NCBI GenBank assembly: GCA_016290885.1
Contig: JAEEVN010000008.1
Coordinates: 1 to 45,563, forward strand
Length of the DNA: 45,563 nucleotides
Reading direction: 5' to 3'
Origin: Caryophanales bacterium
Lineage (GTDB): Bacteria > Bacillota_I > Bacilli_A > RF39 > UBA660
Shown: piece by piece, positions 16,075-25,529 of the stretch
How the letters are laid out: each line of letters starts with the position of its first letter
Position numbering within the stretch: the stretch's first letter is position 1
Made by a program: the position numbers and the translations under genes
The notes under the pieces: generated by a model
What the model saw: the letters and a program-made list of their open reading frames with translations, nothing else
The model's database searches: none
Told to the model about the DNA's origin: nothing

Positions 16075-16905
16075 ATAATTTACTTTGATATTACCTGTAT
16101 CTGTTTTAATATTTAATTCTATATCTGCTTTTCTATTACTATTATTTACTTTAGTATGTCCTACATCTGCTTTAGCATTAATATAAACATCATTTGTTTT
16201 TTTAATTTTAATGTTTCCTGTATCTGTTTTAATCTTAGAATCAGATTCTAAATATGCTTTTTCTATATTAATATTTCCTGTATCTGCTTCAAGTTTAAAG
16301 TTATTAACTTCATTTATTTTTATATTACCTGTATTAGTTTCAATAAATGCATATTTTACTTTTTCAATAGTAATATTACCTACATCTGCATCTGCTTCAA
16401 TAGTATTAATAGATTTAATCTTAGTATTACCTACATCTGCAGATAATTTTAATGAAGCATTATCAAATTCATCAATATGAATATTGCCTACATCTGAAGT
16501 TATATTAAATTCACCAACAAAGTTAGCAGGTAATTCAATATATACTACTGGAGTAACAAAATTAAATATACCTATATGATTTTTTTCTCTTACTTGAATA
16601 TCTAAGTTTGAACCTTCAAATTTTACTTCTTTTATTTTATTATTATCTGAATAAATTCTTACATGAGCAAATTCATCTTCACTATGTATAAATTTAATAC
16701 TATATATATCTGCATCAACTTTTATATTATGAAGTTCTGTTTCATAGTTTTCTTCAAATATTAAATTAGTTGATTCCCCACTCATGAATTTTATATTATC
16801 AAAATTTAATTTACCATTCATGAATAGAATCATTACTGCTACTAATCCAACAATTAATAATCCAATTAATGTTAATAATGTAATTAATAAACCTTTATTC
16901 TTCAT
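16072..16905 (-). CDS. DUF4097-type beta-helical envelope protein
   Basis: The 277-residue protein has an N-terminal membrane anchor (about 6-30) and an extracellular right-handed beta-repeat part. From about residue 137 to the end, eight repeats of the form D[V/T]GNIxI occur about every 20 residues, the hallmark of the DUF4097/LiaG-like group. Such proteins sit next to regulators of envelope stress in Firmicutes. The start codon lies inside the upstream XRE gene (11-nt overlap), so the two are translationally coupled. The repeats are regular to the C-terminus, which ends right after the last one. Function beyond an envelope role is unknown. Confidence 0.85.
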   Translation of the reverse strand: MKNKGLLITLLTLIGLLIVGLVAVMILFMNGKLNFDNIKFMSGESTNLIFEENYETELHNIKVDADIYSIKFIHSEDEFAHVRIYSDNNKIKEVKFEGSNLDIQVREKNHIGIFNFVTPVVYIELPANFVGEFNITSDVGNIHIDEFDNASLKLSADVGNTKIKSINTIEADADVGNITIEKVKYAFIETNTGNIKINEVNNFKLEADTGNINIEKAYLESDSKIKTDTGNIKIKKTNDVYINAKADVGHTKVNNSNRKADIELNIKTDTGNIKVNY

Positions 16906-17524
16906 CTTCTACCTCTACTTCTTCTTTTTTACTATAACTAAATATTAATTTAACTGCAGTATTTAATAATCCCATAACTAAGAATATTACCCAAGTAATA
17001 TACCAAGCACCAGTTAAGAATGAGATTACAAAATATGCTATTAAGCAAATAATGTCTAATATTTCACAAATTAATGTTACTTTTTCATTTTCTTTCTTTT
17101 GTACCTTTTCTTTTTTATCAGACTTATTAACTATAGCATTAAATATAATTAATCCTGTTGCTATAGCCACTGTAATTAGGAATAAGCATACTCCTATAAT
17201 AGGTTGTGCAAATACTGCTGCAAATAATACTACAAATATTATAGATATAATATAAAGTGCTATAGATATAGAAAGTAATGCTGCAAATGATGTTTTCTTA
17301 TCCTTTGTTTTCTCCTCTACATAGTTTTTCTTTCCTGTAAGTAATTCATCAGATGTAATTCCAAAATATTCACATAATGGAACTAACTTATCAAAGTCTG
17401 GAGTTGTTTGATCAAGTTCCCATTTACTAATAGTTTGTCTTGATACTCCAAGTATATCTGCAAGTTCTTCTTGAGATATATTTCTTTCTTTTCTTAAATT
17501 TAACAATCTTTCTCCAATTGTCAT
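16895..17524 (-). CDS. XRE-family regulator with four membrane segments
   Basis: The 209-residue protein has an N-terminal helix-turn-helix (about 3-60; ISQEELADILGVSRQTISKW is typical), a short charged linker, and about four hydrophobic segments (about 78-100, 103-127, 145-165, 170-192), then an acidic tail. A membrane-tethered DNA-binding protein coupled to a DUF4097 protein suggests a two-gene envelope-sensing unit, possibly autoregulatory. The promoter region carries inverted sequences (CCAACTAAAATTGG and neighbours) that could be its operator. SD AGAGGTG ahead of ATG 17524. Confidence 0.88.
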   Translation of the reverse strand: MTIGERLLNLRKERNISQEELADILGVSRQTISKWELDQTTPDFDKLVPLCEYFGITSDELLTGKKNYVEEKTKDKKTSFAALLSISIALYIISIIFVVLFAAVFAQPIIGVCLFLITVAIATGLIIFNAIVNKSDKKEKVQKKENEKVTLICEILDIICLIAYFVISFLTGAWYITWVIFLVMGLLNTAVKLIFSYSKKEEVEVEDEE

Positions 17525-17551
17525 AATTTCACCTCTTTCGTGATTAATTAT

Positions 17552-17580
17552 ATTATATCATATCGGTTGCGTGCCACCAA
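17552..17580 (-). promoter_or_regulatory. Promoter of the XRE-DUF4097 operon with possible operator
   Basis: TTGGTG (17575-17580), 17-nt spacer ending in TGA (extended -10), TATAAT (17552-17557). Just upstream lie TTAACTTCAGTTGA-like and CCAACTAAAATTGG imperfect dyads (about 17575-17612). Confidence 0.6.
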
Positions 17581-17620
17581 TTTTAGTTGGAAATTTGTCA
17601 ACTGAAGTTAACATTTAATA

Positions 17621-17650
17621 AAAAAATGTAGGTTTTTACCTACATTTTTA
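17621..17650 (-). terminator. Terminator after the DUF4190-type gene
   Basis: AAAATGTAGG/CCTACATTTT stem with a T5-A loop and U-run on the minus strand. Confidence 0.8.
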
Positions 17651-18490
17651 TTATTTTTCACATTTATATGTATTATATGTGTTATAGAAAATTATTAATG
17701 CTTCATCGTAATCATTTATGAATTCCATTTCCATGTTTAGATTCATATTATTACTAGTTGTTTGTTCTACACCATCTAATTTAAATCTTGTTACTGGTGC
17801 TTTGATATCAACAAATTCTCTATCAGTATATTCTTTATTCTTCTCATATTCTTTTTCATATGTCCAAGTTCCTGAATAGAAATTATTTGTTAGATCATCA
17901 GATGGTCCATATATGAATGTTCCATCATATTTTAAATTAAGTGTTGTTTCATCTTTATTTGTATAATCACTTGATGGATATGGTTTACATTTCCATTCAC
18001 CATATGGTGAAGCATATTTGTAACTAATACCATAGTTATCATTATCATAGTCATAATCATAGTCATAATCAAGTGATCTAATAACTTCTGTAAAGAATGA
18101 TGTGAATGCTAATGCAATAACTATCCAAATTATTTGAATAAAAATTCCTATAGCACTTGTAACTATACCTGCAATTTTATATCCACTCTTTTTAGAGCAA
18201 ATAGATAAGATTAAACCTAATAGAGTTAATAGGAATGCAAATGGTCCTATTGCAAATGATAATACTAGACCAATAATTCCTAATACCATTCCAGCAATTG
18301 CTAATCCATTTCCAGTTTTAGTTTCAGCTTCTTTTTTAACTGGTACTACTTTTACTTCTTCTTTCTTTTCTACAGTTTTAACTTCTTTTTTAGCTGTAGT
18401 CTTTTTTTCTGCTGCTTTTACTTCTGTTCCGCAGTATTGACAAAATTTGTCTGTTTCTTTTATGGTTTTACCACATTTTGTACATTTCAT
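17651..18490 (-). CDS. Zinc-ribbon membrane protein with DUF4190-like domain
   Basis: The 279-residue protein has an N-terminal Cys4 zinc ribbon (CTKCGK...CQYCG, about 3-21), a Lys/Glu/Val linker (about 24-60), a DUF4190-like pair of hydrophobic segments (GLAIAGMVLGIIGLVLSFA, about 63-98, and about 105-132), a short DYDYDYDYDND acidic tract near 143-153, and a soluble C-terminal domain of about 120 residues rich in Tyr, Lys and Thr. The last part looks extracellular and lipocalin-like in its strand pattern, but that is a guess. It follows priA by 40 nt without an obvious terminator and may be read from the priA transcript. Confidence 0.82.
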   Translation of the reverse strand: MKCTKCGKTIKETDKFCQYCGTEVKAAEKKTTAKKEVKTVEKKEEVKVVPVKKEAETKTGNGLAIAGMVLGIIGLVLSFAIGPFAFLLTLLGLILSICSKKSGYKIAGIVTSAIGIFIQIIWIVIALAFTSFFTEVIRSLDYDYDYDYDNDNYGISYKYASPYGEWKCKPYPSSDYTNKDETTLNLKYDGTFIYGPSDDLTNNFYSGTWTYEKEYEKNKEYTDREFVDIKAPVTRFKLDGVEQTTSNNMNLNMEMEFINDYDEALIIFYNTYNTYKCEK

Positions 18491-18530
18491 ATTTTTATTT
18501 CCTTTCTTTTTAATATTTTAACATATTTTA

Positions 18531-20696
18531 TTATAATGATATAGGGTTAATATCAAATTCAACATGAATTTTACTATTATTCTCTGTTAATAACTTAACT
18601 TCATTTAATAAACTTATCATATGTTCTTTATCTTTATATTTAATTATTATTTCAAAATAATAAATATTATTTATTTTAGATAAAGAAGCTACTGAAGGAC
18701 CAAGTACAGTTTCTTTATCTACTTTTCTTCTTAAATATTCTCCTATCTTATTAGCTTCTTTAATTGTATAATTAAAATCTCTTCCCCCTACTTTAACTAA
18801 AGATATAAAAGTAAATGGTGGATATATTAATTTCTTTCTAATAGCTATTTCTTCATTATAAAATTCTTCATAATTATGATTCTTAGACAACTTAATTGCA
18901 TAATTATCAGGATTAAATGTTTGAATAATTACTTTTCCTTGTAAATTAGATCTACCTGCTCTTCCTGATACTTGGCTAAGTAAATCATATGTTCTTTCAT
19001 TTGCCCTAAAATCAGGTAAATTAAGGATAGTATCAGCTTGTATTACTCCTACTAAGGTAACTAGTGGAAAATCTAATCCTTTAGCTATCATTTGGGTTCC
19101 TAAAAGGCAATCTGCTTCATGATTCATAAATTTCTCTATTATTTCTTTATGAGAACCTTTTTTACTAGTAGTATCCATATCCATTCTAAGTACTCTCATA
19201 TTAGGAAATAACTTATGTAATTCTTCTTCTACTTTTTCTGTCCCATATCCCATTAACTTCATAGATTCTTTTTTACATTCAGGACATATATTAGAATTAT
19301 TTTCTGCATATCCACAGTAATGACATCTATTCATATTACTAGTTTTATGATATGTAAGAGTTATATCACAATTAGGGCATTTTCTAACAGTACCACAGCT
19401 TTGACATGTTAAATAACTAGAGTATCCTCTTTTATTTAATAAAAGCATTATTTGTTCATTCTTATTTAATCTATCTTCAATATTAAGAAGTAATTCTTTA
19501 GAAAACATAGGATTATTTCTTTTAAATTCTTTAGACATATCTACTATATTTACTATTGGTAAACTAGCATCATTAGCTCTTTTTTCTAACTTAACTAAAT
19601 CATAATAACCATGTTTAGCCCTAGCATAACTCTCAATTGTTGGAGTTGCAGAACCAAGTATTACTTTAGCATGATTATGTTTTCCTCTTAGGAATGCTAC
19701 TTCTTTTGCATCATATCTTGGATTAGTTTCTTGTTTATATGTATCACTATGTTCTTCATCAATAATTATTATTCCAAGATTAGTAAAAGGAGCGAATATT
19801 GCAGATCTTGCTCCTACTACTATTTTTACTTCTTTACGTAGTATTTTCTTATATTCATCAAACTTTTCTCCATCAGAAAGTCCACTGTGTAAAATAGCTA
19901 TATCTTCGTTAAAATGAGCTTTAAACCTAGCTATTATTTGAGGTGTTAAACTTATTTCAGGTACAAGCATAATTGCTTCTTTACCAAGCTTTAATTGGTC
20001 ATCTATTAAAGTCATATAGATTTCGGTTTTACCGGATCCAGTTACTCCATTTAATACTATTATATCCTTGGTGGAGTTATTTATTTGATTATATGCTTCT
20101 TTTTGATATTCATTTAATTCATATACTTTTGAAGCAGTATATTCTTCTTTTAATCTATATTCTTCTACTTCATATTTTTCTATTAAGCCTTTATCTATTA
20201 ATATTTTAATATTAGAACTAAGTCCTATAGTAGTCTTTTCATCTTTAATAAGTAATTTTTCTATTATTTCTTTTTGCTTAGTACTCTTACTAGTTTTAAG
20301 AAATTCATTTGCTTTAATTCTATCTATTATTCTTACATAAGATACTTTTTTATCTTTAATAGTTTCTTTAGCTTTAGCTTTATATCCTCTTGGAAGCATA
20401 GCTTGATATACAGAAACTAAATTACATACATTAGAATCACTTATTTCTTTACCTAATTCTAATAATTCTTTATTAAGTATTTCTTCTTTATCTATAACCT
20501 TAATTATATCTTTTAATTCATAATCAGGTTTAGTATCATGTATCTTAAGAATAAAACCCTCTAATGTTTGTTTACCGAAAGGAACTAATACTCTTTTACC
20601 TAATTTAATTTCTGATTCTAATTCTTTAGGTACACTATAAGAGAATGTCTTATCTTTTTTATTAATATTTATTTCTACTAAAACATCTATTATCAT
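18531..20696 (-). CDS. priA: Primosomal replication restart helicase PriA
   Basis: The 721-residue protein has the N-terminal DNA-binding domain, helicase Walker A GVTGSGKTE (about 216-224), the DEEH box (about 310-313), and the eight-Cys double zinc-binding region (CQSCG, CPNC, CHYCG, CPEC; about 430-478). It reloads the replisome at stalled forks. Length is normal for Firmicutes (about 730-800). SD AAAGGAAT ahead of ATG 20696. It lies 23 nt after the kinase-like gene, probably in one transcript. The normal partners coaBC and def-fmt are not next to it. Confidence 0.97.
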   Translation of the reverse strand: MIIDVLVEININKKDKTFSYSVPKELESEIKLGKRVLVPFGKQTLEGFILKIHDTKPDYELKDIIKVIDKEEILNKELLELGKEISDSNVCNLVSVYQAMLPRGYKAKAKETIKDKKVSYVRIIDRIKANEFLKTSKSTKQKEIIEKLLIKDEKTTIGLSSNIKILIDKGLIEKYEVEEYRLKEEYTASKVYELNEYQKEAYNQINNSTKDIIVLNGVTGSGKTEIYMTLIDDQLKLGKEAIMLVPEISLTPQIIARFKAHFNEDIAILHSGLSDGEKFDEYKKILRKEVKIVVGARSAIFAPFTNLGIIIIDEEHSDTYKQETNPRYDAKEVAFLRGKHNHAKVILGSATPTIESYARAKHGYYDLVKLEKRANDASLPIVNIVDMSKEFKRNNPMFSKELLLNIEDRLNKNEQIMLLLNKRGYSSYLTCQSCGTVRKCPNCDITLTYHKTSNMNRCHYCGYAENNSNICPECKKESMKLMGYGTEKVEEELHKLFPNMRVLRMDMDTTSKKGSHKEIIEKFMNHEADCLLGTQMIAKGLDFPLVTLVGVIQADTILNLPDFRANERTYDLLSQVSGRAGRSNLQGKVIIQTFNPDNYAIKLSKNHNYEEFYNEEIAIRKKLIYPPFTFISLVKVGGRDFNYTIKEANKIGEYLRRKVDKETVLGPSVASLSKINNIYYFEIIIKYKDKEHMISLLNEVKLLTENNSKIHVEFDINPISL

Positions 20697-20719
20697 AATT
20701 AATTCCTTTCTATATATTT

Positions 20720-21349
20720 TTATCTATATTCTTCTGGTATATATTTATTATACTTTTCTTTATTAAATTCTAAATTTAATTTATCTAATAATACTTTATT
20801 ATATTTATCAGTTTTTAGATTATATGATAAACTCCATAGAAGCCATGAATAATCATACCATTTATCTCCAAGCCCTAAATTATCTAAATCTATAAAACCT
20901 GCAAAATCATAATTTTCATCTACATAAATATTAGGTAAACATAAATCTCCATGAACAAAATCATTACCTATATTATCAGTAGATTTAAATGGGCAATTAC
21001 TATTATCTAAACTTCTTAATACTTTAATGACTTTTACTAATACATCTATAAGTAATTCTGGATTATTAATAAATCTTTTATCTGTTAAACTATATCCTTT
21101 TAAATAAGTCATTAAACTATATGATTTATCTTTTTCTTCAAGAAATAATACACTTTTAATACTAGGTATATTACATTTATTTAAGAAATCCATTTTTTCT
21201 TTTTCTCTTAATATTCTTTCTTTATTATCTGATATTTTTAATACATATTTATCTTCAAAAATATATATAGTATCTCCACTTCTACCTTTAGTATCAATTT
21301 TATATTTAAGATTACCTACGATTTCTTTTATTTCTTTTGGAAAATCCAT
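20720..21349 (-). CDS. Aminoglycoside phosphotransferase/choline-kinase-like protein
   Basis: The 209-residue protein shows the phosphotransferase fold: a Lys in YVLKIS (about 36-41), a Glu-rich helix, the Brenner motif HGDLCLPN (133-140), and the metal site IDLD (153-156). The closest look is to short APH(3')-type enzymes, but it is some 50 residues shorter than those, and a general small-molecule kinase is just as likely. Start moved to ATG 21349: the upstream GTG at 21358 lies inside the SD AGGTGAT. It probably leads the priA transcript. Confidence 0.82.
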   Translation of the reverse strand: MDFPKEIKEIVGNLKYKIDTKGRSGDTIYIFEDKYVLKISDNKERILREKEKMDFLNKCNIPSIKSVLFLEEKDKSYSLMTYLKGYSLTDKRFINNPELLIDVLVKVIKVLRSLDNSNCPFKSTDNIGNDFVHGDLCLPNIYVDENYDFAGFIDLDNLGLGDKWYDYSWLLWSLSYNLKTDKYNKVLLDKLNLEFNKEKYNKYIPEEYR

Positions 21350-21372
21350 ATTGATCACCTAATTTAATTATA
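21347..21372 (-). promoter_or_regulatory. -10/SD cassette of the kinase-like gene
   Basis: TGT-TATAAT (21367-21372), N6, AGGTGAT (21354-21360), N4, ATG. It abuts the U-run of the upstream terminator. Confidence 0.6.
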
Positions 21373-21376
21373 ACAC

Positions 21377-21410
21377 AAAAAAATAAGGAATTATTAAATT
21401 CCTTATTTTT
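21377..21410 (-). terminator. Terminator of the repeat-built surface protein
   Basis: AAAAATAAGGAATT/AATTCCTTATTTTT stem plus T-run on the minus strand, overlapping the gene's stop codon. Confidence 0.8.
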
Positions 21411-23634
21411 GAACGTTTCTTCTATTTGGAATAAACTTAGTTCTACTTCTTCCAGTTGGTTCATAACCATCTGGTTTTTCAGTAGCCCAAGTATATTCTT
21501 CAGAACTTGAAGTTGTACGAGTTTTATATTTATATAATGTTCTTGTTTCAATATTATAAGTATATTCTCCTAAAGCTTCTTTAGAATCAACCCATTTACC
21601 TAAACTAATATATGTTGTATTAGTTGTAGTCTTTTCTTCAGTAGTTAATTCATATCCTTCATCAGCATGCTTTTCAGTTATCCACTTAGTATCTTTAATA
21701 TATCTTTCAGTTACTAAATGTTTATACTTATATTGAGTAACAGTTTGAATATTATATGTATATTCTCCTAAATCTGCTGTACTTTCTACCCATTTATTTA
21801 ATGGTTCATAAGTAACAGATGTAGTTGTATCTTCATTACCTGTTTTTTCATAGCCTTCTGGAGCTACATTTGATTCACTCCACATAATGTCTATAACATA
21901 TTTTTCAGGATTATTATATTTATATTTATATTGCATAACAGTTGTAATGTTATGTGTATATTCACCTAAATCTGCTTTATCAACAACCCATTTCATCATA
22001 TTTTCATATGTAGTTGTTCTAAGTGTAGATTTATTAGCGAATGTATAACCTTCTGGAATTTCTGATAATGGTTCATCAGTCCAGATTGTATCTTCAATAA
22101 ATTCTTCTACTTTTCTTACATTGTAGTTCCATTCAGTTTTAACTAGTGTATAACCTTTATCTAAGTATTCTTGTAAGTTAGTTACAACCTTAGTATCAGT
22201 TACTTTACCAGGTGTTGAATGTGGAACACAATATTCATATTGATATGTAGTAGCTTTTTTAGCTTTATAAACTCTATAGTAATATACATCTACTTTAGAT
22301 CTACCACCACAGTTAATTGTACATGGAGTTGATTCCATACTTAAGAAATCATATTTATAATCACCATCATATGTAGGCATTGTAGAACCAATTGATTTAT
22401 ATGAACTATCAACTAGTACCCAGTCTACTACATCAGTTTTAGCATTAACTGGTGATGAATTATATTTTCTACTTGCAGTATCTTTTGGAACACTTGAATA
22501 CCAATTATTATCTAATTGATAATTTGTACAAGTTATAGTTGGAGCATCAATTTCTTTAGTTACAGTATATCTAGTTTCTAATACTTTGATATCATCTGTT
22601 TCAGCTCTTTCAGCAGTTGTAAATCCTGTTTGAGTCCATGAAATCTTTTCACCAACTTTTACATATCTATATTTTTCTTCTTCTTTAACTATTTCTTTTT
22701 GACCAGTATAGATTTCTCTTTCTTGCCATTTTTTAACAGTTTCAGTTTCTTCTTTTGTATTAGTACTCCATTTTTCATCATATGTCCAGTTATCTCTGTA
22801 ACCATATTTTATATACTCATACATTTTAGTACCAGATTCAATTTTCTTTTCACCAGTATATAATGTTCTAGTATCTACTAATACATCTTCTTCAGTTTGT
22901 TTTTCTTCTGTAGTCCAGTTTTTATCAGTTTCCCAATAACTATTTGTACCATATGCTACTTCTTTGTATAAAGTAGTATTAGTATCAACTTTCTTTTGAC
23001 CAGTATATTCAGTTTTAGTATCAACTAATTTAATATCATCAGTTTCTTCTAACTTAGTTACTGTCCATTCACCAGTCTTCCATTGTTCATCTGATAATCT
23101 TTTAACGAACTCATATTCAGTTATATAAGTTCCATCTGGATTAGTTACTGTTATATTTCCATTATTATCAGTATTAGTTTTTACTTCTTCTTTTTTAGTT
23201 TCAGTACAACTAGCACCTTTACAGAAATCATAACATCCTATCTTTTCGATAATATACTTAGTTTCACCGTCACAAGTTAAAGATACCTTTAATTCGTATT
23301 CAGTATCACCTTTAGTAACTTTTACATATGACTTTTTAGTATCACATGCATTACCATCCTTATCAACAAATGGTAATAATAAATTTTGATCTAACATTTG
23401 TTGTAATGTCATCTTAGTTGAGCTACCAGTTTCACTAGGCATTCTTTCTACTGTATAGTAACTCTTAGCAGCATCTTTCATTGCATTAAGATTGTTGCTA
23501 AATACACCATCATAGAATGCAGTTAAATTTGGTATAGGTAATAATTTTATTAATAGAAATACGAAAATTGCTATTAATAATAACTTAACTAATAAATCTC
23601 TAATAAAAGTAGAATTATTATTGTTGTTCTTCAT
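21403..23634 (-). CDS. Large membrane-anchored surface protein with two repeat families
   Basis: The 743-residue protein has a short Asn-rich start, one membrane segment (about 13-33), and a small pilin-like head (about 45-150; MTLQQMLDQNLLLPFVDKDG then paired Cys residues). The body is two repeat series: units of about 45-50 residues with YTGQKK/YTGEKK and W-rich segments (about 180-350), and units of about 45 residues with KW-x6-LGEYTYNI-x4-QYKYK (about 540-720). The tail is basic (RTKFIPNRRNVQK) and has no sorting motif. The repeats suggest an extended stalk held by the N-terminal anchor. It has its own strong promoter and terminator. I do not know the ligand. Confidence 0.8.
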   Translation of the reverse strand: MKNNNNNSTFIRDLLVKLLLIAIFVFLLIKLLPIPNLTAFYDGVFSNNLNAMKDAAKSYYTVERMPSETGSSTKMTLQQMLDQNLLLPFVDKDGNACDTKKSYVKVTKGDTEYELKVSLTCDGETKYIIEKIGCYDFCKGASCTETKKEEVKTNTDNNGNITVTNPDGTYITEYEFVKRLSDEQWKTGEWTVTKLEETDDIKLVDTKTEYTGQKKVDTNTTLYKEVAYGTNSYWETDKNWTTEEKQTEEDVLVDTRTLYTGEKKIESGTKMYEYIKYGYRDNWTYDEKWSTNTKEETETVKKWQEREIYTGQKEIVKEEEKYRYVKVGEKISWTQTGFTTAERAETDDIKVLETRYTVTKEIDAPTITCTNYQLDNNWYSSVPKDTASRKYNSSPVNAKTDVVDWVLVDSSYKSIGSTMPTYDGDYKYDFLSMESTPCTINCGGRSKVDVYYYRVYKAKKATTYQYEYCVPHSTPGKVTDTKVVTNLQEYLDKGYTLVKTEWNYNVRKVEEFIEDTIWTDEPLSEIPEGYTFANKSTLRTTTYENMMKWVVDKADLGEYTHNITTVMQYKYKYNNPEKYVIDIMWSESNVAPEGYEKTGNEDTTTSVTYEPLNKWVESTADLGEYTYNIQTVTQYKYKHLVTERYIKDTKWITEKHADEGYELTTEEKTTTNTTYISLGKWVDSKEALGEYTYNIETRTLYKYKTRTTSSSEEYTWATEKPDGYEPTGRSRTKFIPNRRNVQK

Positions 23635-23670
23635 ATAAAAATCCCCCTTCTTTTTAAATGAATGCTGCTT

Positions 23671-23699
23671 ATTCTAACACAATAGGAAGTAAATGTCAA
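23671..23699 (-). promoter_or_regulatory. Promoter of the repeat-built surface protein
   Basis: TTGACA (23694-23699), 17-nt spacer ending in TGT (extended -10), TAGAAT (23671-23676). Confidence 0.75.
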
Positions 23700-23740
23700 A
23701 TCTTAACACCTATTTTTATTATATATATAATAAATATATA

Positions 23741-23767
23741 AAAAAACGAGTATTTTTACTCGTTTTT
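23741..23767 (-). terminator. fhs-smr terminator
   Basis: AAAACGAGTA/TACTCGTTTT stem with T-rich loop and U-run on the minus strand. Confidence 0.8.
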
Positions 23768-24025
23768 CTTTAATTCTACTATAGTTTGGCCTATATTTAA
23801 GTCTAAATAATAATTATCAATTCTTTTATCTCTTCTAAGATACTCATGAATAGCATTTTTTAAAATATTACCGCCTTTTCCATGAATAATAACTATCTTA
23901 TAATTTCTTAATTTTATATTATCTTTTATAAAATCATCCACTAAAACTAAAGCGCTATCTACATATTCTCCATGTAAATCTAAATGTGGAAGATTTACTA
24001 TAAAAGGATCTTCATATCTATTCAT
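23756..24025 (-). CDS. Stand-alone Smr-domain protein
   Basis: The 89-residue protein is one Smr domain with LDLHG (15-19) and the HGKGG loop (48-52). In MutS2 this domain is a nuclease that acts at stalled or collided ribosomes and on DNA. Stand-alone copies are common, with poorly known roles. It overlaps fhs by 8 nt (ATGAATAG) and is translated from the same mRNA. Confidence 0.9.
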   Translation of the reverse strand: MNRYEDPFIVNLPHLDLHGEYVDSALVLVDDFIKDNIKLRNYKIVIIHGKGGNILKNAIHEYLRRDKRIDNYYLDLNIGQTIVELKKNE

Positions 24026-25529
24026 ATTTATCCTTTAAATAATTAGATTCTTTAGCTAATCCTGGCATAGTCATAACATTACCCATATAAAGTACTATAT
24101 ACCCTGCTCCACTAAATACTTTAGCATCAGTAATAGTCATAGTATAATCCTTAGGGAAATTAAGTAACTTTTCATTATCACTAATAGAATAAGGAGTCTT
24201 ACATACACATATTGGTAATCCTTTATTATTCTCATTTAATAATTCAAGTTTAGCTTTAACTTCATCAGAATATACTATTTCCTTAGCATAGAACATATCT
24301 TTAATCTTATCTATCTTAGTAAATAAATCATCATTTAAATCATATATTTCATAATGTTTAGTATTATTTGGCATCTTTATTATTTCATTTGCTAAATCTA
24401 AGCATCCATCTTCACCATACTCAAACATAGTAGATAAACATACCTTTAAGTTATATTTATCTCCTAGAGTTTTTATGATATTGATATCATCTTCGGTATC
24501 ATCATTAAATTTATTAATAGATATAATTAAATTGCTAGTAAACTTAGACATATTTAATATATGATATTCTAAGTTTTTAATACCTTCATTTAAATCACCA
24601 TTACCATGATATTTAAGTGCTCTTATAGTACAATTAAGTACTATTACATCTGGATATAGATTACCTTTTCTGCATAACATATCTAAGAATTTCATAGCAC
24701 CTGTATCAGAACCAAATCCAGCTTCAGTAATACAGTAATCACTTAGACTAAGACCTAGTTTAATAGATTTAATACTACTTGATCCATAAGATATATTCGC
24801 AAATGGTCCAGTATGAACAATTACTGGATTATTATATAAAGTAGATACTATATTAGGTTTAAATGCATCTTCAAGCACATATAATAAAGAATCTACTAGT
24901 TTTAAATCTTTTACATATATCTCTTTATTATCTTTAGTATATCCTACTAATATATTACCTAGATTATATCTTAAATCTTCTATTGTTTCAGATAAACCTA
25001 CTACACTCATCATTTCTGATGCTGTAGTTATCATAAATGATGTTTCTTTTCCATTAATCATTACATGTCTTAGACTTCTATCATTAACATCTAAACATCT
25101 ATTAAATACTACTCTATCAATACCTAATTCATTTCCTTGATAAATACTATTATCTATTACTGCTGCTATTAAATTATTAGCATATGTAATAGCATGAAAA
25201 TCTCCAGTAAAGTTAAGATTAATCTTCTTTTCAGGTACTATTAATGCTTTCCCTCCACCAACAGCACCACCTTTTTTGCCAAATACTGGTCCCATAGATG
25301 GTTCTCTTAAACTAGCTATAGCATTAACACCTATTTTATTAAGTGAATCAACTAGTCCAATACTAGTAGTAGTCTTTCCTTCTCCATATGGAGTAGGATT
25401 AATACTAGTAACTAAAACTAATTTGCCTTTTGGTTTTTCTCCCTTGTAATCAATTTTAGCCATGTATTTACCATATAGTTCATAATCATTAATATTTAAC
25501 TTTTCAAGTATTTTAGTAATTTCTATCAT
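24018..25529 (-). CDS. fhs: Formate-tetrahydrofolate ligase (compact form)
   Basis: ATP-dependent synthesis of 10-formyl-THF from formate. Seen: P-loop TPYGEGKTTT (about 45-54), GPVFGKKGGAVGGG (about 83-96), LNFTGDFHAIT (about 107-117), EAGFGSDTGA (about 270) and a C-terminal PGLAKES. The length is 503 against about 556 usual, with losses at the N-terminus and between blocks, not a frameshift. Start at ATG 25529 behind GGTGAT; the frame begins upstream at 25547 inside the leader. Co-transcribed with the Smr gene. No folD nearby. Confidence 0.94.
   Translation of the reverse strand: MIEITKILEKLNINDYELYGKYMAKIDYKGEKPKGKLVLVTSINPTPYGEGKTTTSIGLVDSLNKIGVNAIASLREPSMGPVFGKKGGAVGGGKALIVPEKKINLNFTGDFHAITYANNLIAAVIDNSIYQGNELGIDRVVFNRCLDVNDRSLRHVMINGKETSFMITTASEMMSVVGLSETIEDLRYNLGNILVGYTKDNKEIYVKDLKLVDSLLYVLEDAFKPNIVSTLYNNPVIVHTGPFANISYGSSSIKSIKLGLSLSDYCITEAGFGSDTGAMKFLDMLCRKGNLYPDVIVLNCTIRALKYHGNGDLNEGIKNLEYHILNMSKFTSNLIISINKFNDDTEDDINIIKTLGDKYNLKVCLSTMFEYGEDGCLDLANEIIKMPNNTKHYEIYDLNDDLFTKIDKIKDMFYAKEIVYSDEVKAKLELLNENNKGLPICVCKTPYSISDNEKLLNFPKDYTMTITDAKVFSGAGYIVLYMGNVMTMPGLAKESNYLKDKYE

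Noticed and set aside
20720-21349. Aminoglycoside resistance gene
   Set aside because: The kinase motifs are present but the protein is short, and nothing around it (no mobile element, other resistance genes or attenuator) supports a resistance role.
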